DNA of 64,000 nucleotides from Methylobacterium sp. 2A (GTDB lineage Bacteria > Pseudomonadota > Alphaproteobacteria > Rhizobiales > Beijerinckiaceae), in contig NZ_VUOK01000029.1 of the NCBI RefSeq assembly GCF_009806555.1, positions 62,001 to 126,000 on the forward strand. The letters run 5' to 3'. A program made the position numbers and the translations under genes. Position 1 is the first letter of the stretch. Every line of letters starts with the position of its first letter. Below the pieces are notes generated by a model. It was not told where the DNA came from and did no database searches. It saw nothing but the letters and a program-made list of their open reading frames with translations. This document shows positions 1 through 8,358 of this stretch, in pieces.

Positions 1-330
1 CCGGCCCCCTCGGCGGCACCGCGTTCGCCAACGTGCGGTTTCGCTGCGGCGATGCCGGTGCCGCGGGCATCCACGACGGCGCCGACACGGGTGGTCCGGC
101 CCGCCCGCGTGAACATCGACGTCATCGCGCCGAGGCCGGTCAGCCGCGCCTTCGGCCGCCGCCTCATGCCGCGCGGCGATCGGGGCGGCCGCTGAGCCCC
201 GGAAGAGGGGTGCGGGGACGCGGCGGGGAACGATCCGTGGCAGGACCATCGACGACGGGACTGCCCGAGCCGCCGCGCAGGGCGTAGGCAGGGCCGAGCA
301 CGCACGCCGACACCTGCCCACGAGGATGCC
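1..330. other. Left-edge region without an assignable gene
   Basis: No convincing complete gene lies here. One plus-strand frame is open from the window edge to a stop at 193-195 and could be the 3' end of a gene lying outside the window. A second frame (33-287) is open but Arg/Gly/Pro-rich, as expected for a chance frame in GC-rich DNA. I do not recognise a family in either. Confidence 0.3.
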
Positions 331-1620
331 ATGACCGTCAATGCCCTGCCGCGCGGGACCTCCGGCGACGGTGCCATTCCTGCGCCGGTACGACGGGCCG
401 AGCCGATGGTCTGGCGCAATCCCCACCGCAGGGACGCCGCGTCGGTGCTGGCGGCGTCGGCGTTTTCCGAAGCCGACATGCGGGGTGCGGAGGCGCGCTG
501 GCGGCGCTTCGATCCGCTCCTGGCCGCGCTGTTCGCGGGGACGGAGGACGGCCGGATCGACTCGCCGCTCATGCCGGCCGGACCCGATCTCGCCCGCACC
601 CTGCTCGGCGACGCGCCCGGTTCCGTCTGGATCAAGGCCGACCACGACCTGCCGGTCACCGGCTGCATCAAGGCGCGCGGCGGCGTCTACGAGGTCCTGG
701 CCTATGCCGAGACGCTCGCCGAGGCGGCGGGGCTCCTGCGGCCCGGCCTGTCCTACGCGGCGTTCGCGTCCGGCGCCTTCCGCGATCTCTTCGCCCGGCA
801 TAGCGTCGCGGTCGGCAGCACCGGCAATCTCGGCTTCAGCGTCGGCGTGATGGGCCGCGCCCTCGGTTTTCAGGTCGAGGTCCACATGTCGCACGACGCC
901 AAGGCCTGGAAGAAGCAGCGCCTGCGCCAGCTCGGGGCGCGCGTCGTCGAGCATCCGGGGGATTACGGCCTCGCGGTGGCGGCCGCCCGGGACACCTTCC
1001 GGGACCGGGCCGACGCGCATTTCGTCGACGATGAGGATTCGGTCGACCTGTTCCTCGGCTACGCGGCGGCGGCGCTCGACCTTCAGCGCCAGCTCGCGGC
1101 GGCCGGGATCGCGGTCGATGCCGCGCATCCGCTCTACGTCTATCTCCCCTGCGGCGTCGGCGGCGCCCCGGGGGGCGTGACCTTCGGCCTGACGCTGCTG
1201 TTCGGCGATGCGGTGCGGCCGGTCTTCGTGGAGCCGGTGGCTGCGCCCTGCATGCTCGTGCAGCTCGCTGCGGGCCTCGACCGCCCGGTCAGCGTCTACG
1301 AGCTCGGGCTCGACAACCGGACCGCGGCCGATGGCCTCGCCGTCGCGCGCGCCTCCCTGCTGGTCGCCCGGACCGTCGGCCCGCTCATCGACGCGGTGGT
1401 GACCGTCCCCGACGCGGATCTGTTTCACTGGCTGAAGGTGCTCTGGACCGGCGCGGGGCTGCGCCTCGAACCCTCCGCGGCCTCCGGCTTCGCCGCCCTC
1501 GGCCGCTTCCTGGCCGAGGCGCCGCCGACGGATCTCGCCTCGGCCACCCACGTGGTCTGGACCACGGGGGGCGCGCATCTGCCGGACGCGGAATTCGAGG
1601 CTGCCCTGGCCCGCGCCTGA
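331..1620 (+). CDS. dsdA: D-serine ammonia-lyase (D-serine dehydratase)
   Basis: A PLP-dependent enzyme that deaminates D-serine to pyruvate and ammonia in the cytoplasm. The 429-residue length fits DsdA. The PLP-binding lysine is in GCIKARGG (Lys114), the phosphate-binding loop STGNLG is near residues 163-168, and a glycine-rich CGVGGAPGG segment follows near residue 275. The ATG is preceded by a GAGG ribosome-binding site at a good distance. The gene stands alone, with no DsdC-type regulator or DsdX permease nearby. D-threonine or another D-amino acid as substrate cannot be excluded, but the family assignment is firm. Confidence 0.9.
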   Translation: MTVNALPRGTSGDGAIPAPVRRAEPMVWRNPHRRDAASVLAASAFSEADMRGAEARWRRFDPLLAALFAGTEDGRIDSPLMPAGPDLARTLLGDAPGSVWIKADHDLPVTGCIKARGGVYEVLAYAETLAEAAGLLRPGLSYAAFASGAFRDLFARHSVAVGSTGNLGFSVGVMGRALGFQVEVHMSHDAKAWKKQRLRQLGARVVEHPGDYGLAVAAARDTFRDRADAHFVDDEDSVDLFLGYAAAALDLQRQLAAAGIAVDAAHPLYVYLPCGVGGAPGGVTFGLTLLFGDAVRPVFVEPVAAPCMLVQLAAGLDRPVSVYELGLDNRTAADGLAVARASLLVARTVGPLIDAVVTVPDADLFHWLKVLWTGAGLRLEPSAASGFAALGRFLAEAPPTDLASATHVVWTTGGAHLPDAEFEAALARA

Positions 1621-1967
1621 TCCGGCGGCAGGCACGCGCCCTCCCCTGCGCCGGCGCCATCACGATGCACGGGCTCCTGGGCACGACCCGCTTCTCCGGA
1701 GCGATCGCCCGTGGGATCGGCATCGATTGCCTGGGCCGGGACTGCGGGCCTCAGGATCTCCATGACGTCCTGCGCGTCTGTTTCACGTGAAACACGGGCT
1801 GGCCCGGCAACCGGCTGCACCCGTCGCATCCGACAGACCCAAGGGCGCCGAATGTGGCGACGGATCGCGGCGCAGGGCTGCCGTCACGCGTGCTCCAGAC
1901 GCAGGGCCACCTCGTTCCTGCACAGGCAGAACATGGCGCCGCGTATCCGCGCGGCGCCATCATCAAC
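1621..1967. other. Intergenic region containing a parS site
   Basis: Apart from the perfect parS palindrome at 1779-1794, I see no gene here. Short frames on both strands lack a recognisable family or a convincing ribosome-binding site. Confidence 0.6.
1779..1794. promoter_or_regulatory. parS: parS centromere-like site (ParB binding)
   Basis: The 16-bp sequence TGTTTCACGTGAAACA is a perfect palindrome identical to the chromosomal parS consensus. It is intergenic, downstream of dsdA, and about 62 kb from the identical copy inside rsmG. The cognate ParB is encoded at 61164-62057. ParB should nucleate here and spread over flanking DNA for origin segregation. Confidence 0.92.
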
Positions 1968-2240
1968 TCAGTAGCCGACGTAGCCGCCAGCGCCCTGGCT
2001 GGGGCGTGCCGGACCGCCGGTCCTCACGGACGGGGCCGCCTGCTGGCGCTCGGCCTGACGGTTGGCCAAGGCACGGCCGGCGACGCAGCCGCCCACCGCG
2101 CCCAGCACACCATGTCCGGCGTAGTGTCCGGCGATGCCACCCACGATGGCCCCCTTGATGCAGCCCTTCGCTTCGGCAGCCTGACCGGCGGCCAGCAGGG
2201 CACTCGCCGCAACAGCGGCCACGGCGACACGCTTCATCAT
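1968..2240 (-). CDS. Small secreted glycine-zipper-like protein
   Basis: A 90-residue protein with a clear N-terminal signal peptide (MMKRVAVAAVAASALLAAG, then AEA cleavage). A glycine/alanine-rich segment with two cysteines (GAIVGGIAGHYAGHGVLGAV) follows, resembling the glycine-zipper motifs of small periplasmic or outer-membrane-associated proteins. The tail is Gln/Pro/Gly-rich. An AAGGA ribosome-binding site precedes the ATG. It is monocistronic. The function is unknown; similar small exported proteins are common in Methylobacterium. Export is well supported, the role is not. Confidence 0.7.
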   Translation of the reverse strand: MMKRVAVAAVAASALLAAGQAAEAKGCIKGAIVGGIAGHYAGHGVLGAVGGCVAGRALANRQAERQQAAPSVRTGGPARPSQGAGGYVGY

Positions 2241-2674
2241 CGTGATTGTCCTTGAGCGGCCTCATCGCCGCGGTCACGATGTAAGTGCTCGCGCTCTATT
2301 CGGAAGAGGGATGCGCGCAAAATTTCCCAACACCACCGACTTGTAATCGGCTTGTTCTTCCCCAGCCGACGAAATTCCATTGCCAGGATCCGGCTCGCCG
2401 AGATGAACATGACTTGAACACTATCCGGGCTGTCCGAAACCGAGCCCCGCGAACCCCGCCGCCCTTCCGACGCGATCGTGGTTCAGCCGGATGAAACGGG
2501 TTCCCAAAGGGCTGAAGCCCTTTGGCGGGGTGTCGGGGCGGAGCCCAGACGTCATCGCGCAGGGCTCTGCCCTGCACCCGCAAAAGGTCGCGGACCTTTT
2601 GAAACCCTGACGGTATCCGCCGATGACGTCGTTCTGACGCGATGGCCCGGTCGTGCGCCGGGCTCAGCCCGGGC
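2241..2674. other. Intergenic region with one multi-hairpin repeat
   Basis: Between the small secreted protein (start) and fruA (end). The first 200 bp are less GC-rich and probably hold the promoter of the minus-strand secreted protein. The rest is a palindromic repeat copy (2498-2609). No gene seen. Confidence 0.6.
2498..2609. repeat. Multi-hairpin palindromic repeat, family A, copy 1
   Basis: Starts with gggttcccaaagggctgaag and ends with ggaccttttgaaaccctga. It holds several short inverted repeats in series: CCAAAGGG..CCCTTTGG, GCAGGGC..GCCCTGC and AAAGGTCGCGGACCTTTT. The same order recurs, on either strand, at 11217, 18503, 25753 and 45821. It lies just beyond the end of fruA and could also terminate that operon. 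Confidence 0.75.
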
Positions 2675-4381
2675 TCAGGCCGGGCGCTTCTTGAGCAGGC
2701 CGACGGCTGCGGCGGTGACCAGGGTGCCGGCGGCGAGCGCCAGGACGGCGCCCGGCAGATTCGTCACGGCGTTCGGGATCGGCAGCACGAACAGGCCGCC
2801 ATGCGGCACCTTCAGGGTCACGCCGAGCGTCAACGCCAGGGCGCCCGCCACCGCGGAGCCGGCGACCAGCGACGGGATCACCCGGAGCGGGTCGGCCGCC
2901 GCGAAGGGGATCGCCCCCTCGGTGATGAAGGCCGCGCCCAGCACCGCGGCCGCGCCGCCGGCCTCGCGCTCCGCCGGCGTGAAGCGGGCCGGGAACAGGC
3001 GGGTCGCGAGGGCCAGGCCCAGCGGCGGCGTCATCCCGCCGAGCATCACGGCGGCCATGGGCGCATCGACGCCGGAGGAGAGCAGAGCCGCCGCCGACGC
3101 GTAGGCGGCCTTGTTGATCGGGCCGCCCATGTCGATCGCCATCATGCCGCCGAGCACGAGCCCGAGCACCAGGGCGCTCGCCCCCTGCATGCCCTTCAGC
3201 CAGGTCGTGAGCGCCGCCAGCACCGCCGCCACCGGCACGCCGACCACGTAGATCATCAGGAGGCCGGTGACGGTGGTGGCGAGCAGCGGCAGGATCAGGA
3301 CCGGCTTCAGCCCCTCAAGGGTCTTGGGCAGCCGGATATGCGTGTTGAGGAACCGGGCCGTGTAGCCGGCGATGAACCCGGCCGCGATGCCCCCGAGGAA
3401 TCCGGCCTGGAGGTTGGCGGCCAGCATGCCGCCGATCATGCCGGGCGCGATCCCGGGCCGGTCGGCGATCGAGTAGGCGATGTAGCCGGCAAGCGCCGGG
3501 ACGATCAGCGCGAAGGCCGCCTTGGCGCCGATCTGCCCGAGGGCGTAGCCCAGCGTGCCGGCATTGCCGGGCGCCATGGCGTCGATGCCGCCGACCGCGA
3601 AGGCGAGCGCGATCAGCAGGCCGCCCGCCACCACGAAGGGCAGCATGAACGAGACGCCGGTCATCAGATGCTTGTAGGCGCCGGCCTTCCGCTCGGCCGC
3701 CTCCGGCCCGGCGGGGGCCTCGGCGTCGCCGCCGGCCGCCTGCACCTGCGCCTCGGCGAGCGCGGTGGCGATCAGGCCCTTGCCGTCGCGGATCGCCGCC
3801 TTGGTGTTGGTGGCGTAGACGCGCTTGCCGGCAAACCGCGCCCGGTCGACGCCGGTATCGGCCGCGATCAGCACGATGTCGGCGGCGGCGATCTCGGCGG
3901 GTGTGAGCGTGTCGCGGGCGCCGACCGACCCCTGCGTCTCCACGCGGACCGTGTGGCCGAGCGCCTCGGCGGCCGCCTGGATCCCCTCAGCCGCCATGAA
4001 GGTGTGGGCGATCCCGGTCGGGCAGGAGGTGATCGCGACGATCCGCTTCGCCCCGGTCTCCGCCCCGGCCGCCGCCTCCCCGGGGCCGGACAGCACCCGG
4101 TCGAGGACGCCGTTGACGTCGGTGAGCACGTCCTCGATGGCCGCCCGCGCCCGGCGCAGGGACCCGAACCTTCCCTCGCCGAGATCGCCCGGGCCGACGA
4201 GCAGCACCGCCCCGGCCTCGCGGATCGCCGCCTCCGGCAGGGGGTTGGCGCCCGGCGCGCCGCGCAGTTCCAATGCGATCGGCTGGTTGCGCCGCTTGGC
4301 GGCCTTGCGCAGCGCCTCGAGGGCGAGGACGGCATGGGTGGAGAGGTCGCCGCCTCCGACCACCGCCAGCAACTGGGCCAT
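2675..4381 (-). CDS. fruA: Fructose PTS permease, EIIB'BC
   Basis: The membrane component of the fructose phosphotransferase system: it imports fructose and phosphorylates it to fructose 1-phosphate. The 568 residues contain an N-terminal B'-like domain (about 1-95), a IIB domain with the phospho-accepting Cys120 in AITSCPTGIAHT, and from about residue 230 a multi-pass IIC domain ending LLKKRPA. A strong GGGAGGA ribosome-binding site precedes the ATG. It is the third gene of fruB-fruK-fruA. A 233-bp gap holding a palindromic repeat separates it from fruK, which could change its expression relative to fruBK. Confidence 0.95.
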   Translation of the reverse strand: MAQLLAVVGGGDLSTHAVLALEALRKAAKRRNQPIALELRGAPGANPLPEAAIREAGAVLLVGPGDLGEGRFGSLRRARAAIEDVLTDVNGVLDRVLSGPGEAAAGAETGAKRIVAITSCPTGIAHTFMAAEGIQAAAEALGHTVRVETQGSVGARDTLTPAEIAAADIVLIAADTGVDRARFAGKRVYATNTKAAIRDGKGLIATALAEAQVQAAGGDAEAPAGPEAAERKAGAYKHLMTGVSFMLPFVVAGGLLIALAFAVGGIDAMAPGNAGTLGYALGQIGAKAAFALIVPALAGYIAYSIADRPGIAPGMIGGMLAANLQAGFLGGIAAGFIAGYTARFLNTHIRLPKTLEGLKPVLILPLLATTVTGLLMIYVVGVPVAAVLAALTTWLKGMQGASALVLGLVLGGMMAIDMGGPINKAAYASAAALLSSGVDAPMAAVMLGGMTPPLGLALATRLFPARFTPAEREAGGAAAVLGAAFITEGAIPFAAADPLRVIPSLVAGSAVAGALALTLGVTLKVPHGGLFVLPIPNAVTNLPGAVLALAAGTLVTAAAVGLLKKRPA

Positions 4382-4465
4382 GGGTTCCTCCCTAGTTTGG
4401 CTTCATCTCGGCCTCCGGGCCGAGGCGGCGCGGAGCGGATGGAAATACGCGTCGTCCCTGTCTCG

Positions 4466-4581
4466 ACCTCATCCTGAGGTGCCCGCGTCAGCGGGCCTCG
4501 AAGGAGCCCTCCAGAAGACGCCGCGATCCCTGGAACCCTCCTTCGAGGCCGCCGCTTCGCTGCGGCACTTCAGGATGAGGT
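4466..4581. repeat. Palindromic repeat, family B, copy 1 (between fruK and fruA)
   Basis: Bounded by acctcatcctgaggtgc and its inverted partner gcacttcaggatgaggt. Internal segments (ggagccctcca, gatccctggaaccctcctt, cgaggcc) are shared with copies at 42144 and 63668. This is the Rhizobiales-type intergenic palindrome. Transcribed, it would form a large cruciform-like hairpin inside the fru operon mRNA. Confidence 0.85.
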
Positions 4582-4614
4582 CGCGGTTTGGAGACCGGCG
4601 CAGCGTCCGTGCGC

Positions 4615-5577
4615 TCAGGCCTCGCGATGATCGGCGGGCGCCACGCGGACGGCGCGCATCAGCGCCTCGACGGTGGCGCGGGGCGGCAGGCTGGCGCCCG
4701 CGCGGGTCAGCTTCCCGGCCGCGAAGGCCACGGCCAGCCGGGCGGTCGCGTCGGGGTCGAGCCCGGCCCGGAGCGCCGCCACGAGGCCCGCCACCAGGGC
4801 GTCCCCCGCGCCGACCGTGCTGGCGACCTCGGTGGCGGGCGGCTCCGCGTGAACGCTCCCCTCCGGCGTCAGGACCAGCGCGCCCTCGGGCCCGAGCGAG
4901 ACCACCACCACCGGGATGCCCCGGTCGCGCAGGCCCATCCCGGCGGCCCGCACGGCGTCGAGCGTCGGCAGGGCGTGCCCGATCCACTCCTCCAGCTCGT
5001 GCCGGTTCGGCTTCGCCGCGAAGGGCAGCGCCTCCGGCCCCGCATCGAGGACGGCGGCGAGCGGCGGCCCCGAGGCGTCGAGCACCACCCGGGCGCCCCG
5101 GGCCTTCAGGCGGCGCGTGAGCGCCGCGTAGGTGTCCGGCGGCAGCGCCCCGGGCAGGCTCCCGGCCAGCACCACCCAGGCGTCGCGGACGGCCAGATCG
5201 AGCAGCGTGGCCTCGGCCTCGGCGAAGCTGTCGTCCGTCACCCCGAGCCCGGGCAGGTTGATGTCGGTCGTGTCGCCGGTCCGCCGGTCGAGCAGTTTGA
5301 GGTTGGTGCGGGTCTCGCCGGGGACGCGCACGAAGCGGTCGGCGATGCCCTTCTCGGCGAAGACCTGCGCGAACGGGGCGGCGTTGTCCGCCCCCAGGAT
5401 CCCGGTGGCGGTGACCGGCAGCCCCCAATCGGCGAGGCAGCAGGCGACGTTGACGCCCTTGCCGCCGGCATGGGACCGCACCGACCGGGCGCGATGGACC
5501 GTGCCGGGCTCCAGCGCGTCGAGCACGACGGTCTGGTCGATCGCCGGGTTGAGGGTCAGGGTGACGATCGGGCTCAC
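4615..5577 (-). CDS. fruK: 1-phosphofructokinase
   Basis: Phosphorylates fructose 1-phosphate to fructose 1,6-bisphosphate. It is a 320-residue PfkB-family sugar kinase: N-terminal TLTLNPAIDQTV, the substrate motif AGGKGVNVA near residue 40, and the C-terminal catalytic motif STVGAGDALVAG with the base Asp near residue 255. The start is GTG and overlaps the fruB stop by 4 bases (GTGA), so the two are translationally coupled. It sits between the phosphotransfer protein and the permease, as in other fru operons. Confidence 0.95.
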   Translation of the reverse strand: MSPIVTLTLNPAIDQTVVLDALEPGTVHRARSVRSHAGGKGVNVACCLADWGLPVTATGILGADNAAPFAQVFAEKGIADRFVRVPGETRTNLKLLDRRTGDTTDINLPGLGVTDDSFAEAEATLLDLAVRDAWVVLAGSLPGALPPDTYAALTRRLKARGARVVLDASGPPLAAVLDAGPEALPFAAKPNRHELEEWIGHALPTLDAVRAAGMGLRDRGIPVVVVSLGPEGALVLTPEGSVHAEPPATEVASTVGAGDALVAGLVAALRAGLDPDATARLAVAFAAGKLTRAGASLPPRATVEALMRAVRVAPADHREA

Positions 5578-8171
5578 GCGGCGACCCCCGGGGCGTGCTC
5601 TGAGCCGGCGACGAGCGCGGATTCCAGCGCCCGGACCGCGGCGGCATCCTCCTGCTCGCAGGCCTGGCTCGCCAGCGCCCGGAGCGCGCTCATGTCGGCG
5701 CCGCGCAGCCGCGCCTTGACGCCCGGCACGTCGCGCGGGGTCATCGACAATTCATGGACGCCGAGCCCCGCCAGCAGGCAGGCGCCGAACGGGTCGCCCG
5801 CGATCCCGCCGCAGACGCCCACGAAGCGCTTGTGGCGCGCGGCGCCCTCGCAGGTCATGTGGATCAGCCGCAGCACCGCCGGGTGCAGGGAATCCGCCTC
5901 GGGGGCGAGTTCCGTGTTCTGGCGGTCGATGGCGAGCGCGTATTGCGTGAGGTCGTTGGTGCCGATCGAGAAGAAGTCGCAGTGGCGGGCCAGCGCATCG
6001 GCCTGGATCGCGGCGGCCGGCACCTCGATCATGATGCCGAGCGGCACGTAGGGGGCGCCGATCTCGGCGCGGATCGTCTCGGCGATGCCGCGCAGGCGCA
6101 GAACCTCCGGCACGGAGGTGATCATCGGCATCATGATCGAGAGCGGCGCGTGCTGGCCGGTCGGGGCCGCGGAGCCGACATGGTCCTTCGCCGCCCGGTA
6201 GAGGGCACGCAGCTGCGGCTCCAGCAGGTCCGGCCGGCGCAGCAGCAGCCGCGCGCCGCGCACGCCCAGGAACGGGTTCTCCTCCTTCGGCAGGTGCAGG
6301 TGCGAGACCTGCTTGTCGCCGCCGATATCGAGGGTGCGCACGATCAGCGGACGGCCGCCCAGCGCCTTCAGCATGCCGGCATAGGTGGCGTACTGGTCGT
6401 CCTCCGAGGGGGTGTCGCCGCGCTCCAGGAACAGGAACTCGGTGCGCATCAGGCCGACGCCCTCGGCACCCTGATCGAGCGCGAAGGGGACCTGCTCGGG
6501 ATTGTTGACGTTGGCGCCGATCGCGAGGGCATGGCCGTCCCGGGTGCGGGCGGGCAGCGCGCGCGCGCGCGCCTCGTCCTCGGCCTGCCGGCGCTGCCGG
6601 TCGCGCCACGCCTCGGCCGACGCGAGATCGGCCCGGCTCGGATCGAGATAGAGGCGGCCGGTGCTGCCGTCGAGGATCGCCTTCGTGCCGTCGGCGAGCC
6701 CCAGCAGCCCGGGGCCGCCGGCCACCAGGGCGGGGATGCCGAGCGTCCGGGCCAGGATTGCCGTGTGGGAGGTCGGGCCGCCCTGGGCCGTGGCGAGGCC
6801 GAGCACCCGGGTCGGATCGAGGCCGGCCGTGTCGGACGGTGCGAGGTCGGGGGCGATCAGGATGCAGGGCTCCTCCGGCAGCGCATGCCCGCTCCTCAGG
6901 GCCGGGTCGATCTGCGCCAGGACCCGGCGGCCGACGTCGCGGAGGTCCGCGGCCCGCCCGGCCAGGACCGGGTTGCCGAGGGCGGCGAGCTGGCCGGCGA
7001 TGCGCTCGACGGCCGTATGCCACGCGAAGGCGACGCCGTGGCCCTCGACCATGAGCTGGCAGGTGAGCGTGATCAGGTCCGTGTCGGCGATCAGCTCGGC
7101 CTGGGCGCGGAAGATCCCGGCATCGGCCTTGCCGAGGCGCCGCTCGGTGTCGTCGGCCAGCGCCTTGAGCTGATCGGTGGTCACGGCGAGCGCGTGATGG
7201 AGGCGGTCGGCGCCGGTGGTCAGGGGCTCGGGCGCGTCGGGGACCGTGATCTCCGCGCCGGCCAGCACGTGGATCGGCCCGATGCTGATCCCGGGGCTCG
7301 CGCCGATCCCCGCCAGGATCCGCGGCGCGTCCGAGGGGTTCCAGCCGGCGACCGGACCGGCCGCCAGGGCGGCGGCTTTGGCGGCGGCCTCCGCGGCCCG
7401 CTGCGCCGCCGCCTTCTCGCCGGCGCTCAGACCCGTCACCGCCGCGCAGATCTTCGCCAGGGCGCCCGCCTCGTCGTCGCCCTCGGTCGAGATCGTGATC
7501 TCGTCGCCGCAGTGCAGGCCGAGCTGGAGCAGGCCGATCAGGCTCTTGGCGTCGGCGACCTGGGTGCCGTGACGCACCTGGATCCGGGCCGGGCAGGATT
7601 TCGCCACCTCGACCCAGTGGGCGGCGGGCCGCGCATGCAGGCCGGTGGGATAATCGACCGTCCAGTCGAAGCGCTGGCGCAGGTCCGCGGCGGGAGCCGA
7701 TCCAGTCTGGCCCGACGCGCCCGGAACCGTATCCTGCGACAGGGCCTCGACGATGTCGCCCTCGCGCGTCGTGGTGCGCAGCTGCTCCAGCCGCGCCTCG
7801 TCCTGAATCAGGCGGGTCAGCCGGCGAAGCACCGTGATGTGGGTGTCGGACTGCGCCGCGATCGCCACCACCAGATGGGCCGTCTGCCCGTCGTGCCAGA
7901 GGATGCCGTCGGGCACCTGCAGGACCGCGAGGCCGCTGTGGCGGACGAGGTGCCGGTCGTCGACCATGCCGTGTGGAATGACGACGCCGTGGCCGAGATA
8001 GGTGTTCGCCACCCCCTCGCGGCGCAGCATGCTCGCGCCGTAGCCCGCGTCGATGCAGCCGGCGGCGGTCAGGAGCTGGGCGGCCTCGCGGATCGCCGCG
8101 TCCTTGTCGGCGGGCGCGGCCCCGGTGCGCACGAGGATGCGCGGCGCACATGTCGGTGTCGGTGCGAGCAT
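5574..8171 (-). CDS. fruB: Fructose PTS multiphosphoryl transfer protein (EIIA-HPr-EI fusion)
   Basis: Carries phosphate from PEP to FruA in one 865-residue chain. The order is EIIA (about 1-150, active His in VVIPHGMVDD), HPr (about 170-260, His in TGLHARPAA) and enzyme I (from about 290, phospho-His in PTSHTAILAR near residue 470, plus the C-terminal PEP-binding barrel with MRTEFLFLERGDTP). I chose the ATG at 8171 because GGGAGGAGGGC lies just upstream. The open frame runs further upstream but that part crosses the operator and lacks family similarity. First gene of the operon, divergent from fruR. Confidence 0.95.
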   Translation of the reverse strand: MLAPTPTCAPRILVRTGAAPADKDAAIREAAQLLTAAGCIDAGYGASMLRREGVANTYLGHGVVIPHGMVDDRHLVRHSGLAVLQVPDGILWHDGQTAHLVVAIAAQSDTHITVLRRLTRLIQDEARLEQLRTTTREGDIVEALSQDTVPGASGQTGSAPAADLRQRFDWTVDYPTGLHARPAAHWVEVAKSCPARIQVRHGTQVADAKSLIGLLQLGLHCGDEITISTEGDDEAGALAKICAAVTGLSAGEKAAAQRAAEAAAKAAALAAGPVAGWNPSDAPRILAGIGASPGISIGPIHVLAGAEITVPDAPEPLTTGADRLHHALAVTTDQLKALADDTERRLGKADAGIFRAQAELIADTDLITLTCQLMVEGHGVAFAWHTAVERIAGQLAALGNPVLAGRAADLRDVGRRVLAQIDPALRSGHALPEEPCILIAPDLAPSDTAGLDPTRVLGLATAQGGPTSHTAILARTLGIPALVAGGPGLLGLADGTKAILDGSTGRLYLDPSRADLASAEAWRDRQRRQAEDEARARALPARTRDGHALAIGANVNNPEQVPFALDQGAEGVGLMRTEFLFLERGDTPSEDDQYATYAGMLKALGGRPLIVRTLDIGGDKQVSHLHLPKEENPFLGVRGARLLLRRPDLLEPQLRALYRAAKDHVGSAAPTGQHAPLSIMMPMITSVPEVLRLRGIAETIRAEIGAPYVPLGIMIEVPAAAIQADALARHCDFFSIGTNDLTQYALAIDRQNTELAPEADSLHPAVLRLIHMTCEGAARHKRFVGVCGGIAGDPFGACLLAGLGVHELSMTPRDVPGVKARLRGADMSALRALASQACEQEDAAAVRALESALVAGSEHAPGVAA

Positions 8172-8230
8172 GGCGTGCCCTCCTCCCGTCGCGAGCGACG
8201 ACTCCCCGGCCGCCTGTTCGTTGCGGTCAC

Positions 8231-8244
8231 TGAAAACGTTTTCA
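8231..8244. promoter_or_regulatory. Probable FruR operator 1 (upstream of fruB)
   Basis: TGAAAACGTTTTCA is a perfect 14-bp palindrome with the central CG typical of LacI-family operators. It lies 60 bp upstream of the fruB start and 115 bp upstream of the divergent LacI-family gene. Binding by the adjacent FruR is inferred. Confidence 0.8.
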
Positions 8245-8331
8245 CAACGCATGTCAACATCCGGCGCTGTCGAACCCGGGCGTTTCGGTTGTGCCTCGAC
8301 CGGTAGAGTGTCAATGATCGTGCAACAGGGC

Positions 8332-8346
8332 TGGAAACGATTTCCG
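8332..8346. promoter_or_regulatory. Probable FruR operator 2 (fruR leader)
   Basis: The sequence TGGAAACGATTTCCG has the half-sites GGAAA and TTTCC around a CGA centre, a near-palindrome similar to operator 1. It lies 13 bp before the fruR ATG, where binding would block fruR itself. Autoregulation is inferred. Confidence 0.6.
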
Positions 8347-8358
8347 GATGGTCCGGCG

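Noticed and set aside
2642..4477. 611-codon plus-strand open frame opposite fruA
   Set aside because: It is the antisense frame of a clear FruA gene; GC-rich codon bias creates long antisense frames, and its composition (Arg, Gly, His, Gln) matches no family.
5754..8306. 850-codon plus-strand open frame opposite fruB
   Set aside because: Antisense shadow of the EIIA-HPr-EI gene, which shows all active-site motifs on the minus strand.
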